Shown here: one piece after another, positions 27,693-39,109 of the stretch
Position numbering within the stretch: position 1 is the first letter of the stretch
Layout: the number at the start of each line of letters is the position of its first letter
Assembly: GCA_034509425.1 (NCBI GenBank)
Contig: JAVTVJ010011652.1
Coordinates: 5,633,501-5,697,500 of the forward strand
Length of the DNA stretch: 64,000 nucleotides
Source of the DNA: Eopsaltria australis
Lineage: Eukaryota > Chordata > Aves > Passeriformes > Petroicidae
Direction of reading: 5' to 3'
Notes under the pieces: generated by a model
Told to the model about the DNA's origin: nothing
What the model saw: the letters and a program-made list of their open reading frames with translations, nothing else
The model's database searches: none
Program-made: the position numbers and the translations under genes

Positions 27693-27938
27693 TCAGTGAG
27701 ATTTTGAAAATTTGATAGGCTGGCCCCATTTTAATTTGTTGTTTGGATTTTTTTTAAGTGGGGAAATTGTTTCTTTACTGACTCCTGAAATCTTCAGCAA
27801 ACATCTTACTGGAGAGTGAACTTTCCTATTTCTTCCTCCATGGCATAGATGGTTGCAGTTATTTGGCACATTAACAGGGGGCAAACTCAGAGACACAGAA
27901 AGAAATACAAGGAGTAAGAGAAAGACAGAATAATTCAT
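27693..27938 (-). CDS. Unrecognised small ORF with signal-peptide-like start
   Basis: An 81-codon frame starting at an ATG with A at -3 (GAGACC before it). Residues 1-4 (MNYS) are followed by a hydrophobic run at about 5-19 rich in Leu, Val, Phe and Ser, then SLPP. The rest is basic and polar, with three Cys (about residues 28, 32 and 46), several Asn and many Lys. That layout is what a signal peptide plus a small secreted basic peptide looks like. I do not recognise a family: the odd Cys number fits no standard defensin pattern, and no promoter or polyadenylation context was established. A longer upstream in-frame start exists, but this ATG is preferred because it places the hydrophobic run at the N-terminus. 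Chance is the leading alternative, since pyrimidine-rich DNA often translates as Leu/Ser/Phe. Confidence 0.12.
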   Translation of the reverse strand: MNYSVFLLLLVFLSVSLSLPPVNVPNNCNHLCHGGRNRKVHSPVRCLLKISGVSKETISPLKKNPNNKLKWGQPIKFSKSH

Positions 27939-30900
27939 GGTCTCACCCAGGAAAGCAGCCTCAGAAACAGCTTGCTGGGGGGTGACTGCCATGGACTCTG
28001 AGCCTATGTCGTACATATTTCAGATCTATCAATATTTTCCTTTACAGAGGCACTAGCGTAGGAGTACTGAAAGAAAGAGGAAATAAACAGGCTGTGTTAG
28101 TTTGTCTGGTTTCCTGGAAAGTGCTAAATTGCTCAAATGCTGCTGGGGCCTCTGCTGAGCACACAGCTCTGGGGAAGCAGCTCAGCCTGTCTCTTTCTGT
28201 GGGCACAAATCACCTATTTTATAAATATAGCGTAAAAACTTTAGCACCTGTAAGACAGGTGCTCCACAACCTTTAGGTGGTTTAGGTTTTTACAGTATAT
28301 GTAATTTCTTTATTTGAAATTAATTATGGTGTATTTCTTGGGTCTTCTGGGTTAGTGTCTGTAAGATACAATGACTGTTTTAATTTTTTGTAGCTTTTAC
28401 CCAAAAGCATGGTAATTATTAAGTCTATACTTTGTAAAAGAGGGAATCAGACATAAATCACATGACTCCTGGAGGTGAGGTTTTATGAAAACCACTGAGT
28501 TACTCTGAGATTCAGAGCTTTGGCAGGTCCAGTCTCTATAAACCTGTCAGTAAATTTAAGGCCAGGTCTAAGGTCAAGCAAACTAAACAAATGCTTTAAG
28601 CAGAAACTATAAAGCAGAGAATTATAAAGCAGCTATCACCTACTCAGACAATGTCAGTGCTGCGGAAATCTGGGCTGACAGCTGATGGCTGGGTATGTGG
28701 CAGCTCTGGGAAAGGCCAGCACTTGCCCATGGGTGAAGCATCTCCCAATTAAATTGGAACAAGGCTCAGCCAATGGATCCTTGCCCAAACCCATTTGACT
28801 CATGTGAGCAAGAGCATCTCCTCAGAAAGGTCTCCTCTTGGCTCTGCTTCTACTGCTCATCGAAAACAAACATCTCTTACTTTGTTGGTTTCTTCCCTCC
28901 TAATTTAAAGTTCACTTCCCTGTATGTTGACCTACAACAGTAGCTAGATTGAAGGTGTGTGTAACACAAAGGTGCTTTGTTTTTGTCTTGTTAATCCTGA
29001 AAGGAAAATGGAAAAGATAATATTTCTGTAAAGGAGAAAAGTGTAGTAGTGGGTGTATTTCTGTCAGTATTAAGTTGCATGGAGACTAAATTTGTTTCTG
29101 TGAGAAATTTCTCAGTGCCTTCCTCTGAGGTGGTACAAAAACCAAGTGACAGGCTGTGAAACAAAAGTTGCTGTTTGCTTTCATTAAGGTTTATTTCCCA
29201 TTACACCTTGTTTGAGAATGACTTGCTAATTCAAAGTGGCATGGGCAGGGCTGTAGAATGCTTCCTCATATGTCTAAAATAAGGCTTGGAGGTTTATTTT
29301 TGCTTGCTCTTCCTCAGAAATCTCAGATCTCTTAAACAGAGATTTCCAAGATATTATTTATTACTGCACTGCTCTGTGAGCATCTCTGAGTCCTGTGGCT
29401 ACTCCACTGGCTATTCCTTGCCTTCCTGCCAGTTAATCTCAGCTGCACAGACAAGCCATGTCAGTCAAACCATGCTCTTAAGATTAATTACTTCCAGCCA
29501 CATGGCAAAAATGAGGGAGTTCAATAATAACCAAGCTTCCCTGCTAGGGCACAGAGGATAAGCCTGAAACCTTTCTGGCTCTTTGTTTACATGTCTGCAT
29601 TTTCTCTTTCAGTCTGGCCACAGCCCTGCTGTCAGCTGAACTGGCCATGGCTCCTGGTTCACACTGCCTGGTGTGTGGATCCTCCCAGCTGGTAACAGGC
29701 TGGCACAGGGGTGAAGGCAGCACACCCTGGGCACAGCTCCCTTGGTTCTACTGAAAAGAAGGATCTATAATCAGCACAGATCAAAACAGTTTTGATGAGA
29801 AAATGTCGAGTTTATGTCAGAAAACGAAATGCTTAATATTCTGGATTTCCATCCAATTTAAAATGGAAATGCCTGTTTAATCAAGAAAATGGTTGGGGAA
29901 AAGTTCTCAGTCATCTGTATTTAAGTCTCCTTGATGACAGGTTTTCTGTCCTGAAGAGCTTGTCTCAAAATCAAGTTGTGCTGAAATAAGTTACTCAGCA
30001 TCAGCTACTTGTTTCTGGATGGCACCATGTGTGAATATTCTTACTCTGTAAGGGCCTCATGTCTGCACAGATCTTGTGTTAACAATTCATGCTGCAGGAC
30101 AGGAAAAGAGGGGTCTCTGATGTGATTTACTCAGGAGTTTCCTCCATGACCAGTAGGAGTGCAGGCTGCAAAATGAATTCTTTAAATGATGAGGTATTAA
30201 AGGAAAAAGGGACAAGTGGACTCCAGAAAGTACAGGGAAAGCTTTTTCTTCTCCTTGACATGAGACTGCAGAGTTGGCCTCTGCTCCTTTGCTACATATT
30301 GATGAGACAAGGATTTAGAGAGCTCTTAGGCCTCTTAACTCTTTTCTGCAGGAGCTTCCTTTCTGCAGAAATCTGTCCTAGGTCTCTCTCTTCTGTGTCA
30401 GAAATAAATAACCCGCTCTCAGCCATCTTCTCCCTTTCTCACGGCTTCACCCATTTCTGAAAGCAATTATTCAAGTCCCGGAAGTGTAAGGGAGAGCAGC
30501 CCAAGGAGGCTTCTGCTGTGGCAGAAAAGGTGAGGGTGCTCCCAGCCAGCACAGGAATGCTGCTTTCTGTATGATCAGTGCCAGGGGGAAGGGCAGGGTG
30601 TGAAACCTGATGGCATCATCCACTCCATGAAGGGCCAGAGCTGTCCAGGAGCAGTTCAGTCCCCTTGATGGCCAACCCACTGCTGCCTCCCCAGAGTATC
30701 CCTGCAGGGTCAGTGGCCATCTGCTCCAACTTGTGCCACCTCAGTGCTGGGTGGGGAGGGGTCCCAGCTGCTTCAAGAGTGCTCTCCAGATGTGTCCAGA
30801 GCCCCCCTCCAGTGACACCCAGACACGCAGCCAGATGGTGTTTAGGGCATATTCTCACAGTGCTTCAGAAAAGGAAATGGAGGTTTTCTCTCTGCATCTA

Positions 30901-31109
30901 ATCCCCTTCTCCACCACTGAAGTCCTCCACAATATCACTTGGGTAGAGAGCTCAGTTTTCTCACAAACATGACCAGAAAAAGAAACATTTTGCATTATTT
31001 CTTTCCCTTCGTTAGGTGTTGACTACAGCATCCTCCTGTTTTGGTCTGCAAATCTGTCACCTTGCCCTTCAAATTTGCCCCTCTCCCTCCCAAAATAGGC
31101 CTGTGTTAA
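27939..31109. other. Non-coding stretch with a GC-rich patch
   Basis: No gene supported. A GC-richer, CpG-poor patch at about 30480-30840 is open in several overlapping frames on both strands, so none of them is meaningful. The 123-codon frame at 30089-30460 + has no recognisable domain. Confidence 0.55.
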
Positions 31110-31385
31110 TCGTGAAAGTAAGAAAATATTCAAATATACTTTCTCTTAGCTTAATTCCTAATAACATTTTCTGCTCTGATTTTATTTTGTCAGTCTCTTT
31201 TTACATTTAATTTGGCATCAAACCAATTGAAATGATGTCCTATTTATGCTTTTTAGCAAATGGGTTTGGCTTTAAATTCTTAGCATTTCATTCATGGTTA
31301 TTTGTTCTCGTATTTAGCGCATATCCAGCTTGCCTGCCTTGTAACTTCCAAATGAGAATATTATAAATGTGCGGAGGCTTATTAG
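31110..31385. promoter_or_regulatory. Candidate enhancer-like block with NFI-type palindrome
   Basis: About 275 AT-rich bases with no coding frame and no simple repeat. At 31212-31226 sits TTGGCATCAAACCAA, which matches the nuclear factor I palindrome TTGGC-N5-GCCAA except for one base in the right half-site. Several TTAATT and TTTATG words surround it. The block ends just before a T/G tract. Its target and activity are unknown. Confidence 0.28.
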
Positions 31386-31402
31386 ATCTGAGGCTCTCTT
31401 AG

Positions 31403-31434
31403 TTTTGTTTTTTTGTTTTTTTGGGTTTTTTTTA
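31403..31434. repeat. T-rich tract with G interruptions
   Basis: TTTTG and T7 units in a row. Low complexity, with no further meaning seen. Confidence 0.8.
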
Positions 31435-31611
31435 ATTCAAATGAGAAACACATTTTTAATATTAAATTTTTCATTTATCTGAACCAGGATGTATTGTGGC
31501 TAATGTACTGAGGAGAATATTTCCTCTGCTTGATGATCTCAGGGAGGGGGATGTGTGGAAGGGGTGTCTGTGTGTCCATGTTTTTCTCTCCACTTGTTTC
31601 TGTGTCTGTAG

Positions 31612-31774
31612 GTTGCTTTTCAAGATCCACCACCTTGAATACAGACCCAATATTGACACAGGAACAGCTGCCCAGTCTCTTTCTCTAATTAAACGATCTG
31701 ATGTCCAGCAAAAGAAGTTGCAGCTGTCCAAGGCCAAATACATTGAAGAAGTTTTTTTTAAACCACTAAAATAG
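31612..31774 (+). CDS. Candidate coding exon, product unrecognised
   Basis: A strong acceptor precedes this stretch: a pyrimidine tract at about 31580-31609 and then AG at 31610-31611. After one leftover base the frame stays open for 53 codons to a TAG at 31772-31774. The translation is polar and Lys-rich, starting LLFKIHHLEY and later KRSDVQQKKLQLSKAKYIEE, and looks like globular or helical protein rather than translated repeat. If internal, the donor would be the weak GTTTTT at 31751. If terminal, no AATAAA is evident soon after. I cannot name a family. An exon-like pseudogene fragment or chance are the alternatives. Confidence 0.2.
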
Positions 31775-32924
31775 GAGCATTGAGTAAAAATTGGTCCATG
31801 AAATGGCCTGTTCTGAAACTAGGTAGACATGAAGATGCCATCTGACAGCAGATTGTATGCATGCTGGAAATCCAGCATTCTGCTAATTATGAAACGTGCT
31901 TTTCTGTAGAAGGGGCTTCATTAACCCCTGGAGCAAGCAAGAAAGCAACCCACAGGCAAGCTCAGACCTAAAATACCAGATCTAAAGCTGCCTCCTTTGC
32001 TCATTTTTGAACACATTTCATTCTAATATTCCCCCTTGACAGAGAGAGCTGCTACAACTCTATGAGAAGAACAATTTTGTAAAAAGTGGAGAAAAATTGA
32101 AAATACCAGAAAGAGATTCTTCCTGAAATTTCCTGTAAAAAGTTGTCCTGATTTCCTACACAGACAGCATGACTTTTGTCATGAGAGTGATGTAAAAATA
32201 TCTTTTCTGTCCTGTGGGGCAATATCAGAGCTGGACAGTGCTTGTTAATGACAATCCTTAGGTCATGCCATGTTTTCTTTTGGTGTAACTTAAAATATAA
32301 CGTCTTGAAGTCCCTCTCCAAGTTTGCGTGTAAAACTACTCATTTTTCAATCCTAAATTGCCATGCCCTACTAAGAAATTAAGTTGATAACCTCATGTCC
32401 TATCACCTTCAAAAAACAGCTAAACTCTACTGGTGCCATTGAGGGCATTTGACAATGTAGAGAATTATCATTAGAGGCCTCTTTTGCTTTCTCACTTTAA
32501 ATAGACCTCACTTCAGTTGCCTTTCTCTCTAGGTGATGTTTCCTCAACCTCTTATTACCCGTACTGCTTTCCTTTAGACTTTCTCCATTTTGTCTAAATG
32601 TCTGTTTATGTAGGATGCGTAAAATTATGCCTTACCAAATGGCTTCATTAGAGTTTTGAAATAATTACATCTCAGGTCTTGCAAAATCAGCAACAGGGGG
32701 GAAAAAGGTGTAGTAAAGGTTATTAAGTATAGAGAGGCCAGCTTCCCTGACCTTCAAATTGATGGTGGCCACAAGCTGATTTCGGAGAGTGGTCTACCTT
32801 TCTGACAGCAATGTGCTACTGAATCCCATTCACCCTGTGGCCAGCAAAAATCCCCAGAGCCTGCTTTGCACAGCTGGCTCCTCCTCCCTGCACTCCACTG
32901 AGACTGCTTTTCAGTTTCTCTCTG
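31775..32924. other. Non-coding sequence
   Basis: No gene or repeat family seen. Frames reach at most 89 codons. Confidence 0.6.
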
Positions 32925-33085
32925 GGATAGCTTGCATATATCTGTTCTGAATTTAATCTGATTAATTATAGTTCAGACCCCTCCTAAGCATAATCTACCA
33001 AAGACAGAGAAATTAGCTGCTGCTTTCCATCAGGCAATTGTTCCCCTGTCACGTTTGACAGCTCTTTTAAAACCTCAGTTGTGCA
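32925..33085. promoter_or_regulatory. Candidate enhancer: paired-class dimer site plus TALE palindrome
   Basis: TAATCTGATTA at 32954-32964 is a perfect inverted pair of TAATC half-sites one base apart. It matches the P3-type dimer site (TAAT-N3-ATTA) favoured by paired-class homeodomains with lysine at position 50, such as the OTX/CRX/PITX/GSC type. It overlaps a TAATTA core at 32963-32968. About 80 bases on, CTGTCACGTTTGACAG at 33046-33061 is a perfect inverted pair of TGTCA/TGACA words around a four-base spacer, the core bound by MEIS/PREP/TGIF proteins. The CAATTG E-box-like word lies between them. Activity is inferred from motifs only. Confidence 0.33.
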
Positions 33086-34158
33086 CACAGCAGAGGTCCT
33101 AAAAGAGAGAGCTGCTCTAGCAGGGTCAGTAAACATGGTATGTAATTAAGATGTGTAAAACAAAGATCTGCAGGTCTGGCCATCTGTTTTGACTCATCTG
33201 GCCCACCACAGGCTGATGTTTAATGCCTGGATGTGGTGTCCGGTTTGTCCGTGCTCGGGTCCGTCTGTTTGGAGGGCATGGTGCCCATCACCCATGGCTG
33301 AGGCACTTGGCACTGCTCTGAGCATGGAGAGCCTCGTGCAGGCAGCCCACACAGGCTTGCTGGGCTGCATCTGTTCCTCTGGATCTCCCACTGATGTGTT
33401 TTTTGGCAGTGCCAGCACAGCAGCCACATGTTTAGTGTTTGCTTCATCTCTGCTGAAAGGCCCGTGCCAAGGAAAACCAACAAGGAGCAGGGAGATGCTT
33501 GAAAAGCAAGACAGGAGCTTGTGGTCACTGACTTTCATGGGCAGGGCTAAAGGGAGCTCAGCTGTGTGAGTTAAACCCAGGAATGCCCTTTCCAAAAGCA
33601 CTGGTGCTGTATCAGGCTTGGTAGAGGGGTTGGGTGTTGGAAGAGAAGAGATCTGAGGTGTCCCAAGGGCTTTTTTATAGATCTAACATCTACTCTAACC
33701 CAGTTCACTCTAGGATTGATTTTGTGCTGCTAGAGACCACCTGAGTTATTGTTGGTGTAGTTGAAAATGTAAGAATTACCATAATCAGAAAACAGGGACA
33801 TCTAACCTCGTATCTTCTCCCTATCCCCCTGCCCAGGTGTGAATAAGAACAGTGAGCTCAGGATGCTGCTGGGCAGAGTCTCACCTTCTGGTGATGACAG
33901 TGCAGGCACTTCCTCAGCCAGAAATATAATTTTCCTATTTCAGAGCTCTCAAAGGATTTCTGCACAAGAGATTGTACAGCTGCTTTAGAAGCTGCTCTGA
34001 ATAACCAGTTTTCCATGACGAGGAGTACCACTGCTGAAGCACACAGTGCCTCAAGAACCATTGCAGACTGCCAATATACAAGACAGCAGATAGAAAACCT
34101 ATTTATTCACTTTGTACCTCAGTAATCTTGATGCTTAGACATACTATTTGTTTTCCAG
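33086..34158. other. Non-coding sequence with a small CpG cluster
   Basis: The GC-richer part (about 33180-33600) is open in three overlapping frames, 126 codons forward and 135 and 102 reverse. None resembles a known protein. Four CpGs fall within 33241-33263, which is unusual for this CpG-poor window. There is no TATA box and the size is far below a CpG island. Confidence 0.5.
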
Positions 34159-34357
34159 AGTGCTGCAAGCTTGGCAGTGCCTGAAATGTACCCCACCAGC
34201 TCAGACTGCCTCCAGTACCCAGAGGTTATTGCTCTTGATTGTCTACTTTATGTAGCCTTGGCTGCACAGGGATTCAGCTTCAGAAGGAAGGAGAACAAAG
34301 CTGCTCCCTTCACTCTGCCCTCAATGTCTGTTAAACAAGCCCCAGTTAGGAAAAACT
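34159..34357 (+). CDS. Candidate coding exon, product unrecognised
   Basis: An acceptor (pyrimidine-rich TTTGTTTTCCAG, AG at 34157-34158) is followed by 199 bases open in phase 0 and a full GTGAGT donor at 34358-34363. If the donor is ignored, the frame runs on to a TAA near 34392. The translation (SAASLAVPEMYPTSSDCLQY at its start) includes a moderately hydrophobic run LDCLLYVALAAQGF and a basic C-terminal part. The last exon bases (ACT) are poor for a donor. No family is recognised. One open frame of this length is not rare by chance, so confidence is low. Confidence 0.13.
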
Positions 34358-35047
34358 GTGAGTCCAAACCCAGGCAGGCTGAGCAGCTATAATGACTCAA
34401 GTGCCACAATTCTTGGGCAGCTCCCAGGACATTTTTTGAAAAACTTGGGACATTTCTCACTGCTTTCCCCAGAAAAATCTGCTAAAGTGCTTTCCCTTTG
34501 AAGTCAACATGAGAATCTGAAGGCCAATATTATTTGCAACAGGGTTAAACGAAGGGATCTCTCCCTGTGCAATAACTAAAATAATAACTACAGTGACTGA
34601 TTGTACATTAGTATTCTTTTGCAGCCCTAGCTGAGGACCCAGTGAGACAGAACTTACAGGAACAAAATAAGAGGTCAAAGAACAATTTTAAAGTACATAA
34701 TTACTACTGAGTTTGTTTCAGAAGCACTTCAAGTTTTTCCTTTACAGCTACAGAGCCTTTTCCTAGAGGTGCTTATGCCTGTGTTAAGAGCCATCCCTTG
34801 CTCTTGCACTCTATCTCTGTAAGAATTTATGTATTTGGAGAAGGTCATAATGATTGTGCCAAACTTAGAAATTCACCCCCGGTTTGACTCAGGTTTGAAT
34901 ATCAATATGGTTATCCCCGCTTGCACAAGATGAAGCTGCATTCAATAGAAAAAATTAAGTATGGGGTTTGTTATTGCTGATAAAGGAAAGAGGAGAGATA
35001 ACAAGATAAAAGCCTGTTTAGACATGAGATGTTATTAGATGTTCTGT

Positions 35048-35086
35048 GCCTACAGCCTATGTGTTGTGTCCACAGCCTATGTAGGC
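35048..35086. repeat. Direct repeat nested in an inverted repeat
   Basis: ACAGCCTATGT occurs at 35052-35062 and again at 35072-35082, a 20-base period. The outer ends GCCTACA (35048-35054) and TGTAGGC (35080-35086) are exact reverse complements. The segment can therefore slip or fold into a seven-pair hairpin. Confidence 0.7.
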
Positions 35087-38000
35087 CAGCGAGGATATAA
35101 TATATGCATAAAAAGGAGAGGAGTTTGACATTTTGGTTATGATATTTCCCCAAGTAGCATACACTAGCTTAGGTGAATATCTCTCTGAATCGTCTGGCAA
35201 AGGTTTGTCACAAAAGTTAGATTTGGCCTCAAAACTGGAATAATACCTGAAAGTATAACTTTGATAAAGACAGTAAGATTTGAAGAAGAGGTGCTACGGC
35301 CACAAAAATCAGAAAGAAGGCTGAATTTTTTTGAAGAGTTACCACCTTTGACTGTTTTTTAATGGCCTCCTTTGAATGACTGATGAGCTGGGAAGCTCAC
35401 TATGTGCTTGTACAGAAGCTTTTTCATCTCTCAAAGGTGATCATTTCTAATAAGTTACCAATCTTGGAGGGTGCTGCTAAGAAAAGTTGAGTAACCTTCA
35501 ATAATTTGAGAAATAGGGTAAAGCAGAAGATAAAACTTAGATGCAAGAGGAACGACATCCTGAAAAACTGTTCCAGTGTAGAGATTTCAAATGCCAGCAT
35601 CATCTGAATGGCACAAAGACTCTTTTCTGTAAGACTGCACAGTTCAGTGCTGCTGGCCCAATTTTCTGTCTTTGGCAAACTCTTAACACCCACCCTGGAT
35701 AGTCATATCACAGCTTTATCACTCAGACATTTATTTTGCACTCTAGTTTCCCCTCTATATGCTTTTCTTACTTTTCTCAAATCTTGATTTAACAGAAACT
35801 GTTCATTGATCCAAGATTGGCAAAGAATTTTTTAAAATAACCAAACCCTGCAAGCAATTAACATATGTAGCTCCAAAACCAGTCTGAACCAAAGAGTAGT
35901 ATTTGGAGTTTGTGTGTTTGTTTTTTCAAATTAGGGTAAATGTTTTCCATTTAAATTTCCAAACAGGAATCCAGAAAACAAGGGGAGATAATAATAAAAA
36001 AGGCGATTATATTTTTTATTTCTTAGAATAGAAACAATTTCAAATATTGTACAGATTAAATTCCTTCCTGAGGTATGCCAGAGATTTAGCAAAGGACAGT
36101 GCTGAGAAAGGCCAATCACAGCACAGTGTACGTCTTCAAATTGTTGTCCTGTTCTTCCCAGGTTACTGCCAACAATTTGGGGAGAGATATTTACTGGGGA
36201 AAAGTGAGGACTAAACCACACATGAACACTGGGTTCCTTATTACTCTAAAACTGAGTTCTCTTCCTTGAAAACTGTCTGTTTCAAAGAAGGAGATGCCTT
36301 TTTTGTATTTACAAGTGTCTCCCATTTGATTTCTATGAATAATTCACCAGCTCCAGATGGAGTCCAAGCCAACCATTGCAAATATCATGCAATTGAAAGC
36401 CAGACCCTGGTGCAACAGTTACAAGTGTGTGTGTTCCAACTGGAGCCACATCAAATGTCTGATTAAAACAGCATGGATACGAAATCTTTCCCTGGAAGTA
36501 TCCTGTATCAGGGATTTAACATGTATTCCTTCCCTCTCATAAATTCATTTGGTGAATGTATTCATGGAAAGCTGGAAATTAAAACAGAGAAGCAGATGAA
36601 GAGCCTTGTGCTTAGGCTTCGGGTAGAGGTAGATTTAGGTAGAGTTCTCACATACTGATCTTCCACCCTCTGCTTCATTTTCTGTCCATTCCAAATTCTG
36701 AGGGAAGAATAGGGTGACATAAAATGGATTTAAACAGGAATCTAAGAGAAAAATAACCTCACCTTTCATCCTGTTCAGTGTTGCTGCACTGCTCTGTGGG
36801 ATGGAATAAGGACAGAGCTGTCATGTCACAGCACAGCCCTCCCTGCCCCTTCTTTAACCTGTCAGCAGCACTGTTGTACCTGGCCCTGGAACAAGCCCTG
36901 ACATACATGACAGGTACTTTGAAAGTCTCTGAGACACCAAAGGCAGCAGAAAGGTGGGTGAAAGAGTAGGAGATGAGAAGAATAGGCGAACTACAGAGCC
37001 ATGGGAAAGCTCATGGACAGGCCTATGAGGAGAAGTACTTAGGATAGAGCAGAACAAGTGCCAAACACAGCAGGTGGAGGGGAAAGGTAGGGCTTTGGCC
37101 AGCAGACCTTACTCTCTCTGGCCTTTGGTATGCAACATAGATGGAGCTGGAGTTGTGAGGTCTGTCAGCTGTTCTGCAAAGGACTGATAGGGGTTCTCAC
37201 CCAAATCAGTCACAAAAGCTGCAGTGCAGATCCCCACTTACATGGCCTTAAGTGAGAGAGCTGGAGTGAGTCCAGCCCAGCCCAATCCTGGCTGCAAAGA
37301 GCATGCAGAGGTGTATGGATGGGACAGGAAAACAAGGAGAAGGAAGTTCAGAGGTGGTGCTGTAGGGCTCTCACAGAACATCTGATGTTCATGATTTCTA
37401 TTTTATTGCCAGCATCATTTCTCCTGAACTGGCTAATAACAGGATAAATTAAAAGAATGAGGTGCTTTGAGAGTAGAGTCATTATCAAAATCAAACTTTG
37501 CTTGTTTAAAATACTGTGCAACATTTGTGGAAGTTTCTCCCACCCTTGCTTACACACAGCATAAATTTTCTGGCAGTTCTCATATCATTGTTGAAGCTAT
37601 ATTCAATTTTACCAGCAACAAGGTATTGTGATTGGAGCGAATTGAATTTTCTTTTCCATTCAGAAATTATTAGATGCACAACGTAGAACTGAATAATAAG
37701 CACCTGTTCATAAATGTTTTGCCTGTGGTTACACAGAGTCATGTGCCTTCATCACTGCTGTACACAGGGATATCATTACAGGGACTCAACATGATTAAGC
37801 CAAGGGGCCACCTCTGCTTTGTTATGTCAGGTACTGCACTAATGTTACAACCTTGGAATATGATTTCTACTCAGATCCCAGTATGGGCTCCTAAGGAGAA
37901 AAATCTTGCTCTTTCAGTTAGCAAAATCAATTAAAATTAGGTTATGAAAAAGAGATTGATTCCATTTTCCTATTCTACAGATCTATAAATAGATTATGGT

Positions 38001-39086
38001 CCCACTGTTAAGTGAAAGTCTTCAATCTAGGTGGTTAGAGGTAGGGAGCAGGGGTGAACTGAACTACATCAAACTCAGTGAGACTTTTGCATCTGCCTTC
38101 AAAATATTTGTGAACTTTTTTCTTGGAGAAGGGTCCAGTTTCTGGAAAGAAATGGCGCTTTTTAGGATAAAGGTGCACTGTCCAGAATTTCAGAGTCTTC
38201 AGCATTATATTACTGCCAATCCCAGTGTGTAAAAATGCATACCCAAACAGATGAGCTGTATTAGAGCTGGGAAAAGGTAAGGGAGAGAAAAAGGACAAGA
38301 CCCACAGTACTGAGACTCTGGAATTTCTCACTGCACACACACCATCACAGCATAACTTTGTTTTTTTGCTTTCTCCTGCTGTCAAACTTCAGAGAGATTA
38401 AAATCAGACAAGTCTGGAAAGGAAATGAAGCTGCTCACTTTATTACTCTTGATTAACAGCAAATTATTCTCCTAACATTTACTTTTCCTTCATTTATTTA
38501 AGAGTGATTACACGCAAATAGCAGTTAAAAATGTCAGGGTTTTAATAGTTTTATTTGCCACTGTAATTGCTTCTGTAGCATCTCTGAAGTCTGAAACACA
38601 CCCCACCTGACACAAAATCAAAATAGCAGCAATGCATCTTTCTCTCTTTAAAGTACACTCTCCAAAACAGTATCAAGAAAGATGCAGGAGTTTATTTACT
38701 ATGTTTCTTATTTAGTTATGTTACTGTGTATTTAATTTGTTTTTCAGTGTGCTTGGTCCAAGCTCGAAGGCTGTACCTGTACTCCCATGTGGAGAACCCT
38801 TAAGATCAGTTTTAACCTCCTGTTCCCTCAGAAGCTTCTCAAGTGCACAAGTTTGCTCAGCTAACCTGCTGATCCATCCTGTCCTGTGCTTTGCTCTCCA
38901 CTATCACACTGGAAGTGGAAAAGCTGGTAGGATTGTCCTGCACTTCAGGCAGAGTGAGGTGTAGAAACTTTTGCTCAACTGTGGCTTTATCCTTCTAAAC
39001 TGCAGCTCCTGCCAAGTGGCAAGCAACACCTGAGGTGCCCTGGTGAAGTATCCCCTTGGATGTTCATTGCTAAATTGCTAAGTATC

Positions 39087-39109
39087 TTTTTTTTTTTTTT
39101 TTTTTTTTT
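39087..39109. repeat. T23 homopolymer
   Basis: Twenty-three consecutive T residues. It could be the A-tail of a retroposon on the reverse strand, but no element body is recognisable beside it. Confidence 0.9.

Noticed and set aside
33189..33601. Overlapping frames of 126 (+), 135 (-) and 102 (-) codons
   Set aside because: Three overlapping open frames in GC-richer DNA point to a shortage of stop codons. None resembles a protein family.
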